Notes: generated by a model from the letters alone, not told the origin. A stretch of 64,000 bases of DNA from Anaerobiospirillum succiniciproducens DSM 6400 (GCF_000482845.1 NZ_AXWV01000020.1:1-64000); one strand, 5' to 3'. Shown: positions 37,806 through 47,297, counted from the stretch's first letter. A program made the numbers and translations.

Positions 37806-38429
37806 TTAACCGCAGCAGCCACCACCGCAGCAAGAAGATGGCTTCTTGATAGCAGTAATTACGCTATCAACGTCATCGCCGTTGCCTGAGTGAGCGGAGG
37901 TGTCATTCTCAGAAGATTTACCAAGAATGTTACGACGGTGTTCTTCAATTAAACGCGCATCGTCTTCCCAATCTAATGGGTTAACTTCTACTAAGTTGCG
38001 GTTTTGATCGCGCATCACTACCTTAGCAATCTGAGCGTTTAAGATAAGACGCTCACACATAGCACATGGAGTGATGTACTTAGATGGAGCATTAGTAGCT
38101 ACATCAGTACCGCATAAGTATAAGGTGCCGCCGATAATCTCAAGAGGGTTACCATTAATAATGGCATTTGCCTCAGCATGGACTGCACGGCAGATCTCAT
38201 AGTGAGTGCCAGGCTTAACACCGAGCTCCTCACGCAGACAAGTACCAATATCGATACAGTTGTCACGAGAACGTGGAGCACCATTGTATCCAGTGGATAC
38301 GATACGGCCATCCTTAGAAACGATTACAGCACCGTAGCGGCGTCTTAAGCAGGTTGAGCGCATTGACACCGACTCGGCAATTTCCATAAAGGATTCATCC
38401 TTGGATGGACGTACATACTTAGTTGACAT
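37806..38429 (-). CDS. dCMP deaminase-like zinc enzyme with Cys-rich C-terminus
   Basis: Zinc-dependent deaminase of the cytidine/deoxycytidylate family, which makes dUMP for thymidylate synthesis. Zinc site: H84-A-E86 (RAVHAEANAI) and C122/C125 (TPCAMC). RRRYGAVIVSKDGRIVSTGYNGAP and DIGTCLREELG are typical of ComEB/dCMP deaminases. The core ends near residue 160; a Ser/Asp-rich linker then leads to a terminal SSCCGGGCCG with four Cys, not usual in the family. The ATG at 38429 has a perfect GGAGGT four bases upstream; an upstream in-frame TTG is rejected. It is a single gene. The Cys tail could bind a metal or be redox active. Confidence 0.92.
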   Translation of the reverse strand: MSTKYVRPSKDESFMEIAESVSMRSTCLRRRYGAVIVSKDGRIVSTGYNGAPRSRDNCIDIGTCLREELGVKPGTHYEICRAVHAEANAIINGNPLEIIGGTLYLCGTDVATNAPSKYITPCAMCERLILNAQIAKVVMRDQNRNLVEVNPLDWEDDARLIEEHRRNILGKSSENDTSAHSGNGDDVDSVITAIKKPSSCCGGGCCG

Positions 38430-39150
38430 CAATACCTCCGCAAACGGTCATAGCTAAAAAAGTAGAAAACCATAAACTGAACATTACAAGTTAGGTAATG
38501 CAACAAGCAAGCGGTTAACTTGTAATATAGATGAAGCTATATAAAGATAGGGCCTTAATTTTGGCATCTACATCTTTACACTCTCATCTGAGCGTCATTG
38601 TACGCGTCTGAACATTGCAATCAAGACGCTACGACAATCGTTATCAGCTGAGGTACATACTCAATTGCTTTAGCGACATACATAAAAAGCCGCCTTTATA
38701 GCAGCTATAGATCGAATCTTTTGCTTATGTATGGCATCTTTAAGAGTAATGGGACTGTTGCATCGATCACGAGATGAACAGGAATGATCGATAAAAGAGC
38801 ATTTTTAGCAAGTTGATAAATCTTATCACTTGGATCTTCAAAAAACTCATTTTCATCGAGTAAAAGTGTAGTCAGATCATGGGAAAACTGATCAATACTA
38901 GGTTTGCAAATGATCAATCAATTAGTTTTGAGCCGTTCGATCTTTCATTAATAGCAATTCTAGATGTGATTTACTTCTCAATATGATCTGAAAGCACTAT
39001 CCATTACAACTTACAAAGTTTGTGCTAATGATCGTTTGGGTGTATGCTAATGCACGCACTTGATACACGAGTTTTTGTTAAGTCCTTTTGAAGAACTAAC
39101 GAGGGCTAGTGTAAGTGCCAATTTTGTAGTTTATGTGAAGTAAATGTAAG
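38430..39150. other. Intergenic region, possible gene remnant
   Basis: About 720 bp upstream of the tRNA gene. A 70-codon minus-strand frame at 38705-38917 has protein-like composition (DENEFFEDPSDKIYQLAKNA) but begins with TTG and lacks a ribosome site, so it may be a remnant. Nothing else is recognised. Confidence 0.35.
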
Positions 39151-39157
39151 ATTTTTG

Positions 39158-39186
39158 TTGACATGCATCACATGTGACTATAGAAT
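39158..39186 (+). promoter_or_regulatory. Sigma-70 promoter of tRNA-Pro
   Basis: TTGACA (39158-39163), 17-base spacer, TAGAAT (39181-39186), followed by a GC-rich stretch and the tRNA 10 bp later. This is a strong consensus promoter. Confidence 0.8.
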
Positions 39187-39195
39187 ATGCGCCGT

Positions 39196-39272
39196 CGGTG
39201 ATTAGCGCAGTCCGGTAGCGCAACTGCTTTGGGAGCAGTGGGTCGTAGGTTCGAATCCTACATCACCGACCA
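39196..39272 (+). tRNA. tRNA-Pro (anticodon TGG)
   Basis: 77-nt cloverleaf: acceptor stem CGGTGAT pairs with ATCACCG, the D-arm contains AGCGCAG, the anticodon stem ACTGC/GCAGT encloses loop TTTGGGA (anticodon TGG), the T-arm has GGTTCGAATCC, and CCA is encoded at the end. It closely resembles E. coli proM. It is transcribed alone, with its own promoter and terminator. Confidence 0.97.
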
Positions 39273-39280
39273 GATTTTTA

Positions 39281-39303
39281 GGGCGCTTAAGTGCGCTTTT
39301 TTT
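39281..39303 (+). terminator. Terminator of tRNA-Pro
   Basis: GGGCGC-TTAA-GTGCGC followed by seven T residues, eight bases after the CCA end. Confidence 0.8.
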
Positions 39304-39469
39304 ATCTAACCTGATGCACGAATGGTTTTGACCATTTCGAAGAGCAGATGAAAGTCTGTACAACTTTAGATAGTTGCTAGTTCTTCTAGTATCAGGTAGC
39401 GATGTCTTGCCAAACGATCCGGTCGCAGACGTTTGGCGTAACCATCAAATAATACGAGAGTATATAATC

Positions 39470-39757
39470 ATGGCTATCACTTTAGACGTTGAACTTCGTA
39501 ATGACTTAGGGAGAGGTGCGAGCCGCCGCCTTCGTCGCGAAGAGAAGATCCCAGCAATCATCATTGCTAAGGGTCAGGAAACTGTCAGCATCACTTTAAA
39601 CGAGAAGAAGTTAATTCAGGCTACCACTAAGCCAGATTTCTTCACTGAGACTGTAACCTTAAACGTAGGTTCTGATGCTATCGCTGTTAAGCCAATCGCA
39701 ATGCAGCGTCATCCAGTTTCTTCACGTATTATCCACGTTGACTTCCAGCGCGTATAA
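39470..39757 (+). CDS. rplY: Ribosomal protein L25 (short form)
   Basis: 95-residue 5S-rRNA-binding protein of the large subunit. It begins MAITLDVELRNDLGRGASRRLRR and ends HPVSSRIIHVDFQRV, like the ~94-residue E. coli protein; the long CTC-type C-terminal domain is absent. The start at 39470 is set by family length; an upstream in-frame extension of 32 residues is non-homologous and the ATG is preceded by a GAG-containing site. It is a single gene 200 bp after tRNA-Pro, with its own terminator. Confidence 0.96.
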   Translation: MAITLDVELRNDLGRGASRRLRREEKIPAIIIAKGQETVSITLNEKKLIQATTKPDFFTETVTLNVGSDAIAVKPIAMQRHPVSSRIIHVDFQRV

Positions 39758-39807
39758 TCGTCAGAAAGCTATGCAATAGGTCATAATGACCTTGCACAAA
39801 GATTTCT

Positions 39808-39840
39808 AAAAGAGCAGACCAAGGTCTGCTCTTTGTCTTT
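39808..39840 (+). terminator. Terminator of rplY
   Basis: AAAAGAGCAGACC / GGTCTGCTCTTT hairpin with a two-base loop, followed by GTCTTTG. Confidence 0.85.
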
Positions 39841-39885
39841 GTAGACCCCGCAAAATCTCATCTTCAATTAAGCCCTACTTTTGTT

Positions 39886-40010
39886 AGGGAAGCCTAAGTC
39901 ATCGTACGACAGGAAAACCAAAGCAATCGTATTGCAGGGAAGCCTAAACCATCGCGCGACAGGAAAACCTACGTCATAGCAAGATAGGTAAGCATACGTC
40001 GTTGCAAGAG
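39886..40010. repeat. 25-bp tandem repeat, 5 copies
   Basis: Degenerate 25-bp units start at 39886, 39911, 39936, 39961 and 39986. Alternate units are more alike (AGGGAAGCCTAA versus AGGAAAACC), suggesting a 50-bp higher-order unit. The rest of 39841-40412 holds no gene. Confidence 0.8.
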
Positions 40011-40412
40011 TTGGCAAGTCTTACGTATCGCAGAGTATAAAGCTCTAGTTATCTTAAGACACCATTTAATGCTGCAGCTAACAATGACTAGGCGTTTCAT
40101 ATAACCAAGAGCACTTAACAGCCTCACAAGCAGATTCGCTCGAAGACTTGGTCTTAAAACATACCGAATATTACTCACTCTAAGCTACTTGAACAGAATC
40201 GGCATGCATTGTTTGCAATTTCCACTAAGATAAAGGGCTTAGATATCGCTTTTAGAGGCTAAGTGATGAGCCTTGCCTAAAAAAGATTTGCTTTTGATAA
40301 GCTAATGCCTCTAATATAAATCAGCCTATTAAGTTGTAGGCCACTTTTGCCTCACTGAAAAATAGCAGTCTCCTTCTTCTATAGGAACGGTCAGTGACGG
40401 CTAGGAACGATA

Positions 40413-42377
40413 ATGGAAAGAACTTCAAAGACAAGACTTAGCCTGAAGAGACCAGGCAGCACTTCCTCCGTAGCAACAGATACTCCACAGCGCTTCGAGA
40501 GCAGCGAGCGTGGCCCACGTAGATTTGAACGTGATGATCGTGGCTCAAGCCGTTTTAACCGCGACGAGCACAGCCCACGCCGTTTTGAACGCGATGACCG
40601 TTCTTATGGTAGCTCAAGCCGCTTTGATCGTGACGATAGCCATCCAAGCCGCTTTAATCGCGATGATAGCCGTCCAAGCCGCTTTAATCGCGACGATAGC
40701 CATCCAAGCCGCTTTAACCGCGACGATAGCCGTCCAAGTCGCTTTAATCGCGACGATAGCCGTCCAAGCCGCTTTAACCGTGACGATAGCCACCCAAGTC
40801 GCTTTAATCGTGATGATAGCCATCCAGGCCGCTTTAACCGTGACGATAGCCGTCCAAGCCGCTTTAACCGTGATGATAGCCGTCCAGGCCGTTTTAACCG
40901 CGATGAGCGTTCTTCAGGCAGTTTCGAGCGTGATGACCGTGGTTTTGGTCGTGCTAGCCGCTTTGATCGAGATGATAGACGTCCAAGCCGCTTTAACCGC
41001 GATGAGCGTTCTTATGATCGTTTCGAGCGTGATGATCGTTCCTCAGGTCGCTATGAGCGTGATGAGCGCAGTTTTAGCCGTGGTGGCTATGGTGCACGCG
41101 ATGAGCAAGGTCAGTCTAACGCTGCCTCACCATGGGGTAGTGCAAAGAGTCGTCCGCCTCGCACTGAGCGTGGTCCACGTCCTGATCGAGACAATCGTCA
41201 TGAGCGCGGCGAGCGTGAGGTTATCGATGTAAATAAGGTCTTTGTCAGTGAAGTTCCTATTGGCCGTATGGTGGAGCTTGAGGTTTGTGAAATCTCAGAT
41301 AAGGGTGCCTTTGTTAATGCCAAAGAGCATGGCGCTCTGTTTATTCCAAACTCACAGCTGCCAGAGGGCTTAGAAGTAGGCAACATGATGCGTGTCTTCC
41401 TTTATAAGGATGCAGATCGTGTTTTAGCTACTGCCCGTAGACCATATATTGAATTAGGTATGACTGGTAATCTGCGCATCAATTGCGTTAAGAATGCTAC
41501 TGCTTACTTAGATTTAGGTATTCCAAAAGAGCTAGTACTGCCTGTATCCGAGCAGCGCTTTAGAATGTTCGAGGGCGATAATGCCTTAGTCTATGTCTCG
41601 ATTGATGAGCGCGGCCGTCTCTTTGGTACACAGTGCTTTAACCGCTATATCCGCGATAAAGCACGTAAAGATGAGTTTCAAGTCGATGAGCGCGTGAAGG
41701 TCGTGGGTGTTGCGCATACTCCACTGGGCTATCGTGTCATCGTTAATGACAGTGTTTATGGCTTAATCTACGCCTCCGAGCAAAAGGGCGAGCTAACCAT
41801 TGGCAAGCGCTATGATGGCTACATTACTGCAGTACGTAATGATGGTCGTTTAGATGTATCGCTTCAAGAGCCAGGTAGAGATGGTATTGAGCATGCTGCA
41901 GAAGACATCATGCAAGCTCTGCACTTTGAAAAGGGTCATTTAGGCTTTAACGATAAGTCCGATCCTAAAGAGATTGAAGACTTCCTGCATATGTCTAAAG
42001 GCCGCTTTAAGAAAGCCATTGGCTCCTTATATAAGCAGCGCTTAATCGCTATTGTGGACAATGGCATTGATCTTACCGATGAGGGTAGAGAATTTTGCCA
42101 AGAACACTTTGGTCAGATGCGAGTTAACGCTGATATCGACATGTTAGATCACGACGGTGCCGATGATTACGAGGGTCGTGAGTTTGTAGATGGCGCTGAT
42201 AGCTCTTTACAAGATGACGACGAATACGAGTTCATTCGCCGTGATGGTGATGAGCGTGGTAGTTTCGATGTTGTTGATGGCGAGCGTCAGGCATTTACCG
42301 GTGGTAATGAAGAGGCTGCTCAGGCCGTATTTTCAGAGCTGCATGACGACAACAAATTTGATAAAGAGCGCGACTAA
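40413..42377 (+). CDS. cvfB: CvfB/YitL-like S1 RNA-binding protein with repetitive Arg-rich head
   Basis: 654 residues. From about residue 275 it matches the CvfB/YitL family: three S1-like OB folds (IGRMVELEVCEISDKGAFVNA; VYVSIDERGRLFGT; KRYDGYITAVRNDGRLDVSL) then a winged-helix end (IEDFLHMSKGRFKKAIGSLYKQRLI). Members bind RNA and affect expression of virulence or stress genes. The first ~250 residues are disordered, with about ten tandem copies of SRFNRDDSRP or SRFNRDDSHP at about residues 68-168 and further RD/RFERDD motifs; such Arg/Asp-rich heads often mediate RNA contacts or condensation (inference). An acidic stretch closes the protein. It is probably co-transcribed with sohB, nine bp downstream. 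Confidence 0.88.
   Translation: MERTSKTRLSLKRPGSTSSVATDTPQRFESSERGPRRFERDDRGSSRFNRDEHSPRRFERDDRSYGSSSRFDRDDSHPSRFNRDDSRPSRFNRDDSHPSRFNRDDSRPSRFNRDDSRPSRFNRDDSHPSRFNRDDSHPGRFNRDDSRPSRFNRDDSRPGRFNRDERSSGSFERDDRGFGRASRFDRDDRRPSRFNRDERSYDRFERDDRSSGRYERDERSFSRGGYGARDEQGQSNAASPWGSAKSRPPRTERGPRPDRDNRHERGEREVIDVNKVFVSEVPIGRMVELEVCEISDKGAFVNAKEHGALFIPNSQLPEGLEVGNMMRVFLYKDADRVLATARRPYIELGMTGNLRINCVKNATAYLDLGIPKELVLPVSEQRFRMFEGDNALVYVSIDERGRLFGTQCFNRYIRDKARKDEFQVDERVKVVGVAHTPLGYRVIVNDSVYGLIYASEQKGELTIGKRYDGYITAVRNDGRLDVSLQEPGRDGIEHAAEDIMQALHFEKGHLGFNDKSDPKEIEDFLHMSKGRFKKAIGSLYKQRLIAIVDNGIDLTDEGREFCQEHFGQMRVNADIDMLDHDGADDYEGREFVDGADSSLQDDDEYEFIRRDGDERGSFDVVDGERQAFTGGNEEAAQAVFSELHDDNKFDKERD
40615..40916 (+). 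repeat. 30-bp coding minisatellite in cvfB
   Basis: About ten in-frame 30-bp units (CGCTTTAATCGCGATGATAG type) encode the ten-residue repeat. Most differences between units are synonymous T/C changes or His/Arg and Ser/Gly swaps, which implies recent expansion and selection on the peptide. Confidence 0.9.
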
Positions 42378-42386
42378 GAGGTAGTT

Positions 42387-43568
42387 ATGGTAGTTGAATT
42401 TTTACTTGATTTGCTAGGCTTCGTGCTCAAGGGCATTGTGGTACTAGCAGTGATCATCATTCCTGTGATGACCATTCTTTCCTTTGTTTCTCGTAATAAG
42501 AAAGGTGGTCAGACTCAAGCTAAAGGTGCTTTAGTAGTTGAGGATCTCAAGTTAGCTGCTAAAAAGCGTAATGAAATGATCTCTAAGAGCCTAAAGCGCT
42601 CCAATCCAGATAAGCTTTTAAACAAAGAAGAGATCAAGGTTGGCCTTAAGAAAGAAGAGAAGAAAAAGAAGCCAGCAGTTAGCGCAAAGGAAAAGGTTCA
42701 AGAGAAGCTTGATGAGCGTGCTGCTTTCTTAAAGACCATTGAAGAGAAAAAGGAAGCAGGCGTATTCTGCCCACGCAACCTTTATGTGATCGACTTTAGA
42801 GGCTCTGCTAAGGGTACTGAGTTTAAAGATCTGCGTTTAAAGATTGATGCCATCTTAGATGTGGCTACTCCTGAGGACGAGGTCATTGTAAACCTGATGT
42901 CTCCAGGTGGCTTAGTTAACTCTTATGGCTTATGCGCATCACAGCTGCAGCGTATTCGTGACCGTGGCATTACCCTTACTGTTACCGTCGATGAAGTGGC
43001 TGCCTCTGGTGGTTATCTAATGGCTTGTGTAGCCAATAAGATTGTGGCTGCTCCATTTTCCTACATTGGCTCTATTGGTGTGATTGCTGGTATTCCAAAC
43101 TTCCGTCGACTAATCAATAAGTACGATGTTGATTATGAGCAAATCACTGCAGGCAAGTTCAAGCGTACCTTAAGCGTTTTAGGCGAGAATACCGAAGAGG
43201 GTCGTGCTAAGTTCAAAGAAGAGCTTGAGGCCGTACACACCCGCTTTAAAGAGCAGGTACTGCGTTATCGTCCACACTTAGATGCAGATAAGGTCACCAC
43301 TGGTGAGCACTGGCTAGCTGTGGATGCTAAAGAATTAGGCTTAGTCGATGAGATTGCTACTTCAGATGAGTACATCAAGGAGCGTATGGGCTTAACTATC
43401 GACAGCGCCTTAAAGATCAAGTGGAAGAAGCAAGAGAAGAAGAATCTCATCTCTAAGTTCTTACCAAAATCTGCCTTAAGCAAAGCTATCTTTGGCAAGT
43501 GCATCGATCCAGTTGAAAGTGCGCAAAAGTTAGAAGAGCACGACAACTCTTTCATGAACATGCGCTAG
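42387..43568 (+). CDS. sohB: SohB inner-membrane serine peptidase
   Basis: S49-family membrane-anchored protease (SohB type), 393 residues. One N-terminal membrane helix (LKGIVVLAVIIIPVMTILSF), a Lys-rich linker (about 80-125), then the S49 domain. The nucleophile is S207 in DEVAASGGYLMA and the general base K257 in AGKFKRTLSVLGE, so the dyad is complete. GSIGVIAGIPNFRRL and GEHWLAVDAKELGLVDEI are typical. It acts at the periplasmic face, probably on membrane or signal peptides. AAGAGGT precedes the ATG and the gap to cvfB is nine bp, so they form an operon. Confidence 0.94.
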   Translation: MVVEFLLDLLGFVLKGIVVLAVIIIPVMTILSFVSRNKKGGQTQAKGALVVEDLKLAAKKRNEMISKSLKRSNPDKLLNKEEIKVGLKKEEKKKKPAVSAKEKVQEKLDERAAFLKTIEEKKEAGVFCPRNLYVIDFRGSAKGTEFKDLRLKIDAILDVATPEDEVIVNLMSPGGLVNSYGLCASQLQRIRDRGITLTVTVDEVAASGGYLMACVANKIVAAPFSYIGSIGVIAGIPNFRRLINKYDVDYEQITAGKFKRTLSVLGENTEEGRAKFKEELEAVHTRFKEQVLRYRPHLDADKVTTGEHWLAVDAKELGLVDEIATSDEYIKERMGLTIDSALKIKWKKQEKKNLISKFLPKSALSKAIFGKCIDPVESAQKLEEHDNSFMNMR

Positions 43569-44300
43569 TCAAGCAAGAGCAAGAGCAAAAGCGATTGCAA
43601 AGCTAAAGCACAAGATAGGGCCGTACAGTCCGTATCTTAAGCTCCAAAGTTATCAAGCTAGGCTCGCTTTCAGGCCTGCCAGCAGGCCTTGAACTTGATT
43701 TGCAGCAGGCTGTTAACTTTGGGCTTGCAGCAGGTCTTGAGCTTGGGTTGCGGCAGGCTGATAACTTGTGCTTGCGATAGGTCTTAAGCTTGGTTTGCGG
43801 TGCTAAGGTGCTGCACCACAATGATACAAATAGCTTAAGGGATTCGTAGTTAGGCTCGCTAGTGTGCTACTTTACGATGCTTTGCCACTGAACTAAGAAA
43901 AAGGGGGATTTATTCCTAGAAGTGCGCTTAGCTTGATAAGGTGCACTTGCAAACTTTTAGTCAGGAGCTTGCATTTAAAGTATGGCCTGTGCTCAACTAA
44001 TATAGAGCTGCACTTTTAGGCGTGTGACGTTATCTAGCGACTTGAAGAAAAAAGTCGTTTTTGGCTACTTAGATCTCGATTAGAGGCATAAGCTGATATC
44101 GGTAAAGCCATAGTTAAAGCGTCAACGCTTAAAAGCGTGATACTCTAGGGCTACTTTTGCTCTTAGCTAAGTTTTTTTAGGTATGCGCTATGTGCTCAAC
44201 TAATTTAGTGCTATCGTGCTTGGCTTTTTGACCTTTGCATCGAGAGCGTCTGTTGCGCTCTTATACTGACTGAGGTCACATTGGTGATGATCAAAGTTTT
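43569..44300. other. Intergenic region with ~24-bp repeats
   Basis: About 900 bp to topA without a gene. It contains the minisatellite at 43684-43800 and, at its right end, the topA promoter and leader. Confidence 0.45.
43684..43800. repeat. 22-25-bp degenerate tandem repeat, 5 copies
   Basis: Units begin with AGGC/AGGT at 43684, 43707, 43732, 43755 and 43779 and end in TTGCAGC, TTGCGGC or a close variant. Confidence 0.75.
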
Positions 44301-44307
44301 CACTTGC

Positions 44308-44335
44308 TTTGATGTGGCGTGGAAACTGATACAAT
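44308..44335 (+). promoter_or_regulatory. Probable topA promoter
   Basis: TTTGAT (44308-44313), 16-base spacer, TACAAT (44330-44335) with an upstream TG giving an extended -10. The ~130-base leader that follows contains AGGCATGAGGCCT and could fold. No supercoiling-control element was identified. Confidence 0.5.
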
Positions 44336-44469
44336 CACCACGAACAGTTCTCGAGGGACCATAGGCATGAGGCCTTTGGGATTGCACCTCAAGGGTTCGG
44401 CTAGAAGGTAAGGTTTGTTTGGTAGCTTTATCTTATAGCTGTTCAAACTGTATTTTTAGGGGATAACTT

Positions 44470-47220
44470 ATGGGTAAGTCGTTAGTAATTGTGGAGTCTC
44501 CGCACAAAGCGAAGGTAATCAATAATTACCTTGGCCCTGACTACATAGTTAGAGCTAGTGTCGGTCATATTCGCGATCTTCCGACCGGAGCCTCAAAAAG
44601 TACTACTAAGAAAGTAACTACTCGCACTAAGAAGACCGAGGCAGAAAAGCGTTCTGCGCTCTTTGAGCGTATGGGCGTGGATCCGCTTGATAACTGGAAG
44701 GCCGATTATGTGGTCATGCCAGAGAAGAAAGATGTAGTTAAAGAGTTAAAGAAGATTGCGTCTGAGTGCGATAAAGTCTACTTAGCAACTGACTTGGACC
44801 GCGAGGGTGAGGCTATTGCTTGGCACTTACATGAAGTGCTTGCGCCTGCCTGCGGTAAAGACACACAGTTTTGGCGTGTAAAGTATCCTGAAATTACACG
44901 TAGTGCGATTGCCAAGGCATTTGCCAACCCAGAACAGCTCAATATGAACATGGTCAATGCGCAGCAGACTCGCCGCTTCCTTGATCGTGTTGTAGGTTTC
45001 ATGGTATCCCCACTGCTGTGGGAAAAGGTCGGCCGTGGCTTATCAGCAGGCCGTGTACAATCCGTTGCAGTTGAGCTGATTGTTGATCGCGAAAGAGCTA
45101 TTAAGTCTTTCGTACCAGTTGAGTATTGGGAAATTTTCGCCAATACCTTAACTCCGAATAAAGAGCCTTTAAAGGTAAATCTTGCTGCCAAGGGCCGCTC
45201 TAAGATTGAGATGCATAACAAAGCTCAAGCTATGGCCGTGCTTGAGGACTTACGTAAGCAAGAATACAAGGTAGCTCGCATCGATTCTAAGAAGGGATCG
45301 GCACACGCTCCACCTCCATTTACCACCTCAACTCTGCAGCAAAGTGCCAATCAGCGCTTAGGTTTCTCTGTAAAGCGCACCATGGTTGCAGCACAGAGAC
45401 TGTACGAGGCTGGTTTTATCACCTACATGCGTACTGACAGCGTTAATCTGTCAAAAGAGGCAATTGAGTCTGCCCGTGAGATCATTGCTGATAACTATGG
45501 TGATAAGTACTTACCTGAAAAGCCAAATTATTATCAGTCAAAAGAGTCTGCTCAAGAGGCTCACGAGGCTATTCGACCATCTCACCCTGAGATGAAGACT
45601 GTGCCTTCAACTGTTGATCGTGACGGTCAGCGTCTGTATCAGCTCATTTATGATCGCTATTTAGCCTGTCAGATGAGCAATCAGACTTACGAGTCTCGCG
45701 CTATTGTAGTTCAGGCTGGTGATTATCTGTTACGTGCTACTGGCCGTACTGAGATCTTTGACGGTTTCCGTCGCGTGCTTGGCAACAAGTCTGAAGATGT
45801 CATGCTCCCTGATGTAAAAGAGGGCGATATCCTTAAGCTTGAAGATTTAGTGCCATCTCAGCACTTTACTCAGCCTCCAGCACGTTTCTCTGAAGCTACT
45901 TTAGTTAAAGAATTAGAAAAAGACGGTATTGGTCGACCATCTACTTATGCAGCCATCATTGCTACTATTCAGGAGCGTGGCTACGTAAAGATCGAGCGTA
46001 ATCGTTTCTTTGCAACCAAGATGGGTGAGATCGTTACCGATCGTCTGCGTTATAGCTTTGCAAACCTCATGGATCTGCACTTTACTGCATCCATGGAAGA
46101 GTCATTAGACGAGATTGCTGCAGGTAAGCGTGATTGGATTGCTAACTTAGATGAGTTCTACAAGGACTTCTCTGAGCACTTAAGCAAGGCCTCTTTGCCA
46201 GCTGATCAAGGTGGTATGCCAAATAACAAGGTCATTGAGATCGACATGATGTGTCCTCAATGCGGTAAGTACCACATGGCAGCTCATATGGGCAGAACCG
46301 GTACCTTCTTAAGCTGTATGGGCTATCACGACTCTTCAGTAAAGGCTGCAGATCGCTGCAAGTGCACTGTAAATCTTACTTATACTCAGGAGCAAACCAT
46401 TCCTGAGGATATTGAGATGGATGAGGCTACTGAGGCTAAGTTACTGCTCAAATCCAAGCGTTGTCCTAAGTGCGGCGCTACTATGGATGCTTATCTCATT
46501 GATAAGAACCACAAGCTCTACTTATGCTCTAATGCACCAGGCTGTGATGGTTACATTCGTGAAGAGGGTGACTACTCACAAGAGGCTGAGGCTGCTTTAG
46601 GCCCAACTGTTGAGTGCGAAAAGTGCGGTGGCACCATGGTGCTCAAGGATGGTCGCTTCGGTAAGTACATGCAGTGTACTAATGAAGAGTGTAAGAACAC
46701 CCGTAAGATCTTAAAGAACGGTGAAGTTGCTCCTCCACGTGAGGATGCAGTAGATCTGCCAGAGCTTACTTGCGAGGAGAACAAGGACTCTCACTATGTT
46801 CTGCGTGACGGTGCCTCTGGTATCTTCTTAGCGGCACATAACTTCCCTAAAGTTCGTGAGACACGTCCTGTCTTTGTTGAAGAGTTACGCCGCTTCCGTG
46901 ACCGTATTAGTCCTAAGTTCTATTACTTAGCTGACGGCCCTGTGGTGGATAATGATGGCAATAGGACTCAAGTACGTTTCTCTCGTAAGACTAAGGAGCA
47001 ATACTTAGCTTCTATTACTGACGAGGGCAAGCAGACTAAGTGGGCAGCCTATTACAACAAGGATACCAACTCATGGACTATCTCTGAGTTAAAGGCTCGT
47101 TCTACCACCACTAAGAAGAGCACAAGCTCAAGCACCACTAAGATGGCAGCTAAAGCCTCTGCTAAGAGTGCTACCAAGACTACAACTCGTAAGACCACCA
47201 CTAAGAAGACTACTAAGTAG
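44470..47220 (+). CDS. topA: DNA topoisomerase I
   Basis: Type IA topoisomerase that relaxes negative supercoils, 916 residues. TOPRIM domain at the start (VIVESPHKAKVINNYLG, then DLDREGEAIAWH with the metal acids) and active-site Tyr319 in GFITYMRTDS, the same number as in E. coli. Three C-terminal zinc modules follow (MCPQCGKYH; CPKCGATMDAYL with LCSNAPGC; CEKCGGTMVLKDGRFGKYMQC), then a further C-terminal domain and a Lys/Thr/Ser-rich basic tail of about 45 residues (TTKKSTSSSTTK type) likely to hold DNA. AGGGG eight bases before the ATG. It is a single gene, ending at a strong hairpin. Confidence 0.98.
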   Translation: MGKSLVIVESPHKAKVINNYLGPDYIVRASVGHIRDLPTGASKSTTKKVTTRTKKTEAEKRSALFERMGVDPLDNWKADYVVMPEKKDVVKELKKIASECDKVYLATDLDREGEAIAWHLHEVLAPACGKDTQFWRVKYPEITRSAIAKAFANPEQLNMNMVNAQQTRRFLDRVVGFMVSPLLWEKVGRGLSAGRVQSVAVELIVDRERAIKSFVPVEYWEIFANTLTPNKEPLKVNLAAKGRSKIEMHNKAQAMAVLEDLRKQEYKVARIDSKKGSAHAPPPFTTSTLQQSANQRLGFSVKRTMVAAQRLYEAGFITYMRTDSVNLSKEAIESAREIIADNYGDKYLPEKPNYYQSKESAQEAHEAIRPSHPEMKTVPSTVDRDGQRLYQLIYDRYLACQMSNQTYESRAIVVQAGDYLLRATGRTEIFDGFRRVLGNKSEDVMLPDVKEGDILKLEDLVPSQHFTQPPARFSEATLVKELEKDGIGRPSTYAAIIATIQERGYVKIERNRFFATKMGEIVTDRLRYSFANLMDLHFTASMEESLDEIAAGKRDWIANLDEFYKDFSEHLSKASLPADQGGMPNNKVIEIDMMCPQCGKYHMAAHMGRTGTFLSCMGYHDSSVKAADRCKCTVNLTYTQEQTIPEDIEMDEATEAKLLLKSKRCPKCGATMDAYLIDKNHKLYLCSNAPGCDGYIREEGDYSQEAEAALGPTVECEKCGGTMVLKDGRFGKYMQCTNEECKNTRKILKNGEVAPPREDAVDLPELTCEENKDSHYVLRDGASGIFLAAHNFPKVRETRPVFVEELRRFRDRISPKFYYLADGPVVDNDGNRTQVRFSRKTKEQYLASITDEGKQTKWAAYYNKDTNSWTISELKARSTTTKKSTSSSTTKMAAKASAKSATKTTTRKTTTKKTTK

Positions 47221-47249
47221 TACTAATTAAGGCCATACGAGTAATATCA

Positions 47250-47297
47250 AAATGCCGCCACCACCTGCCTATAAAGCAGTTTGGCGGCATTGTCGTT
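47250..47297 (+). terminator. Terminator of topA
   Basis: AATGCCGCCA / TGGCGGCATT stem enclosing a 20-base loop, followed by GTCGTTTTT. Confidence 0.75.

Noticed and set aside
38705-38917. 70-codon minus-strand frame with protein-like composition
   Set aside because: TTG start without a ribosome site and no recognised family; kept only as a possible remnant.
40510-41232. 240-codon plus-strand frame inside cvfB
   Set aside because: An out-of-frame reading of the 30-bp repeat; the in-frame product joins S1 domains with family motifs.
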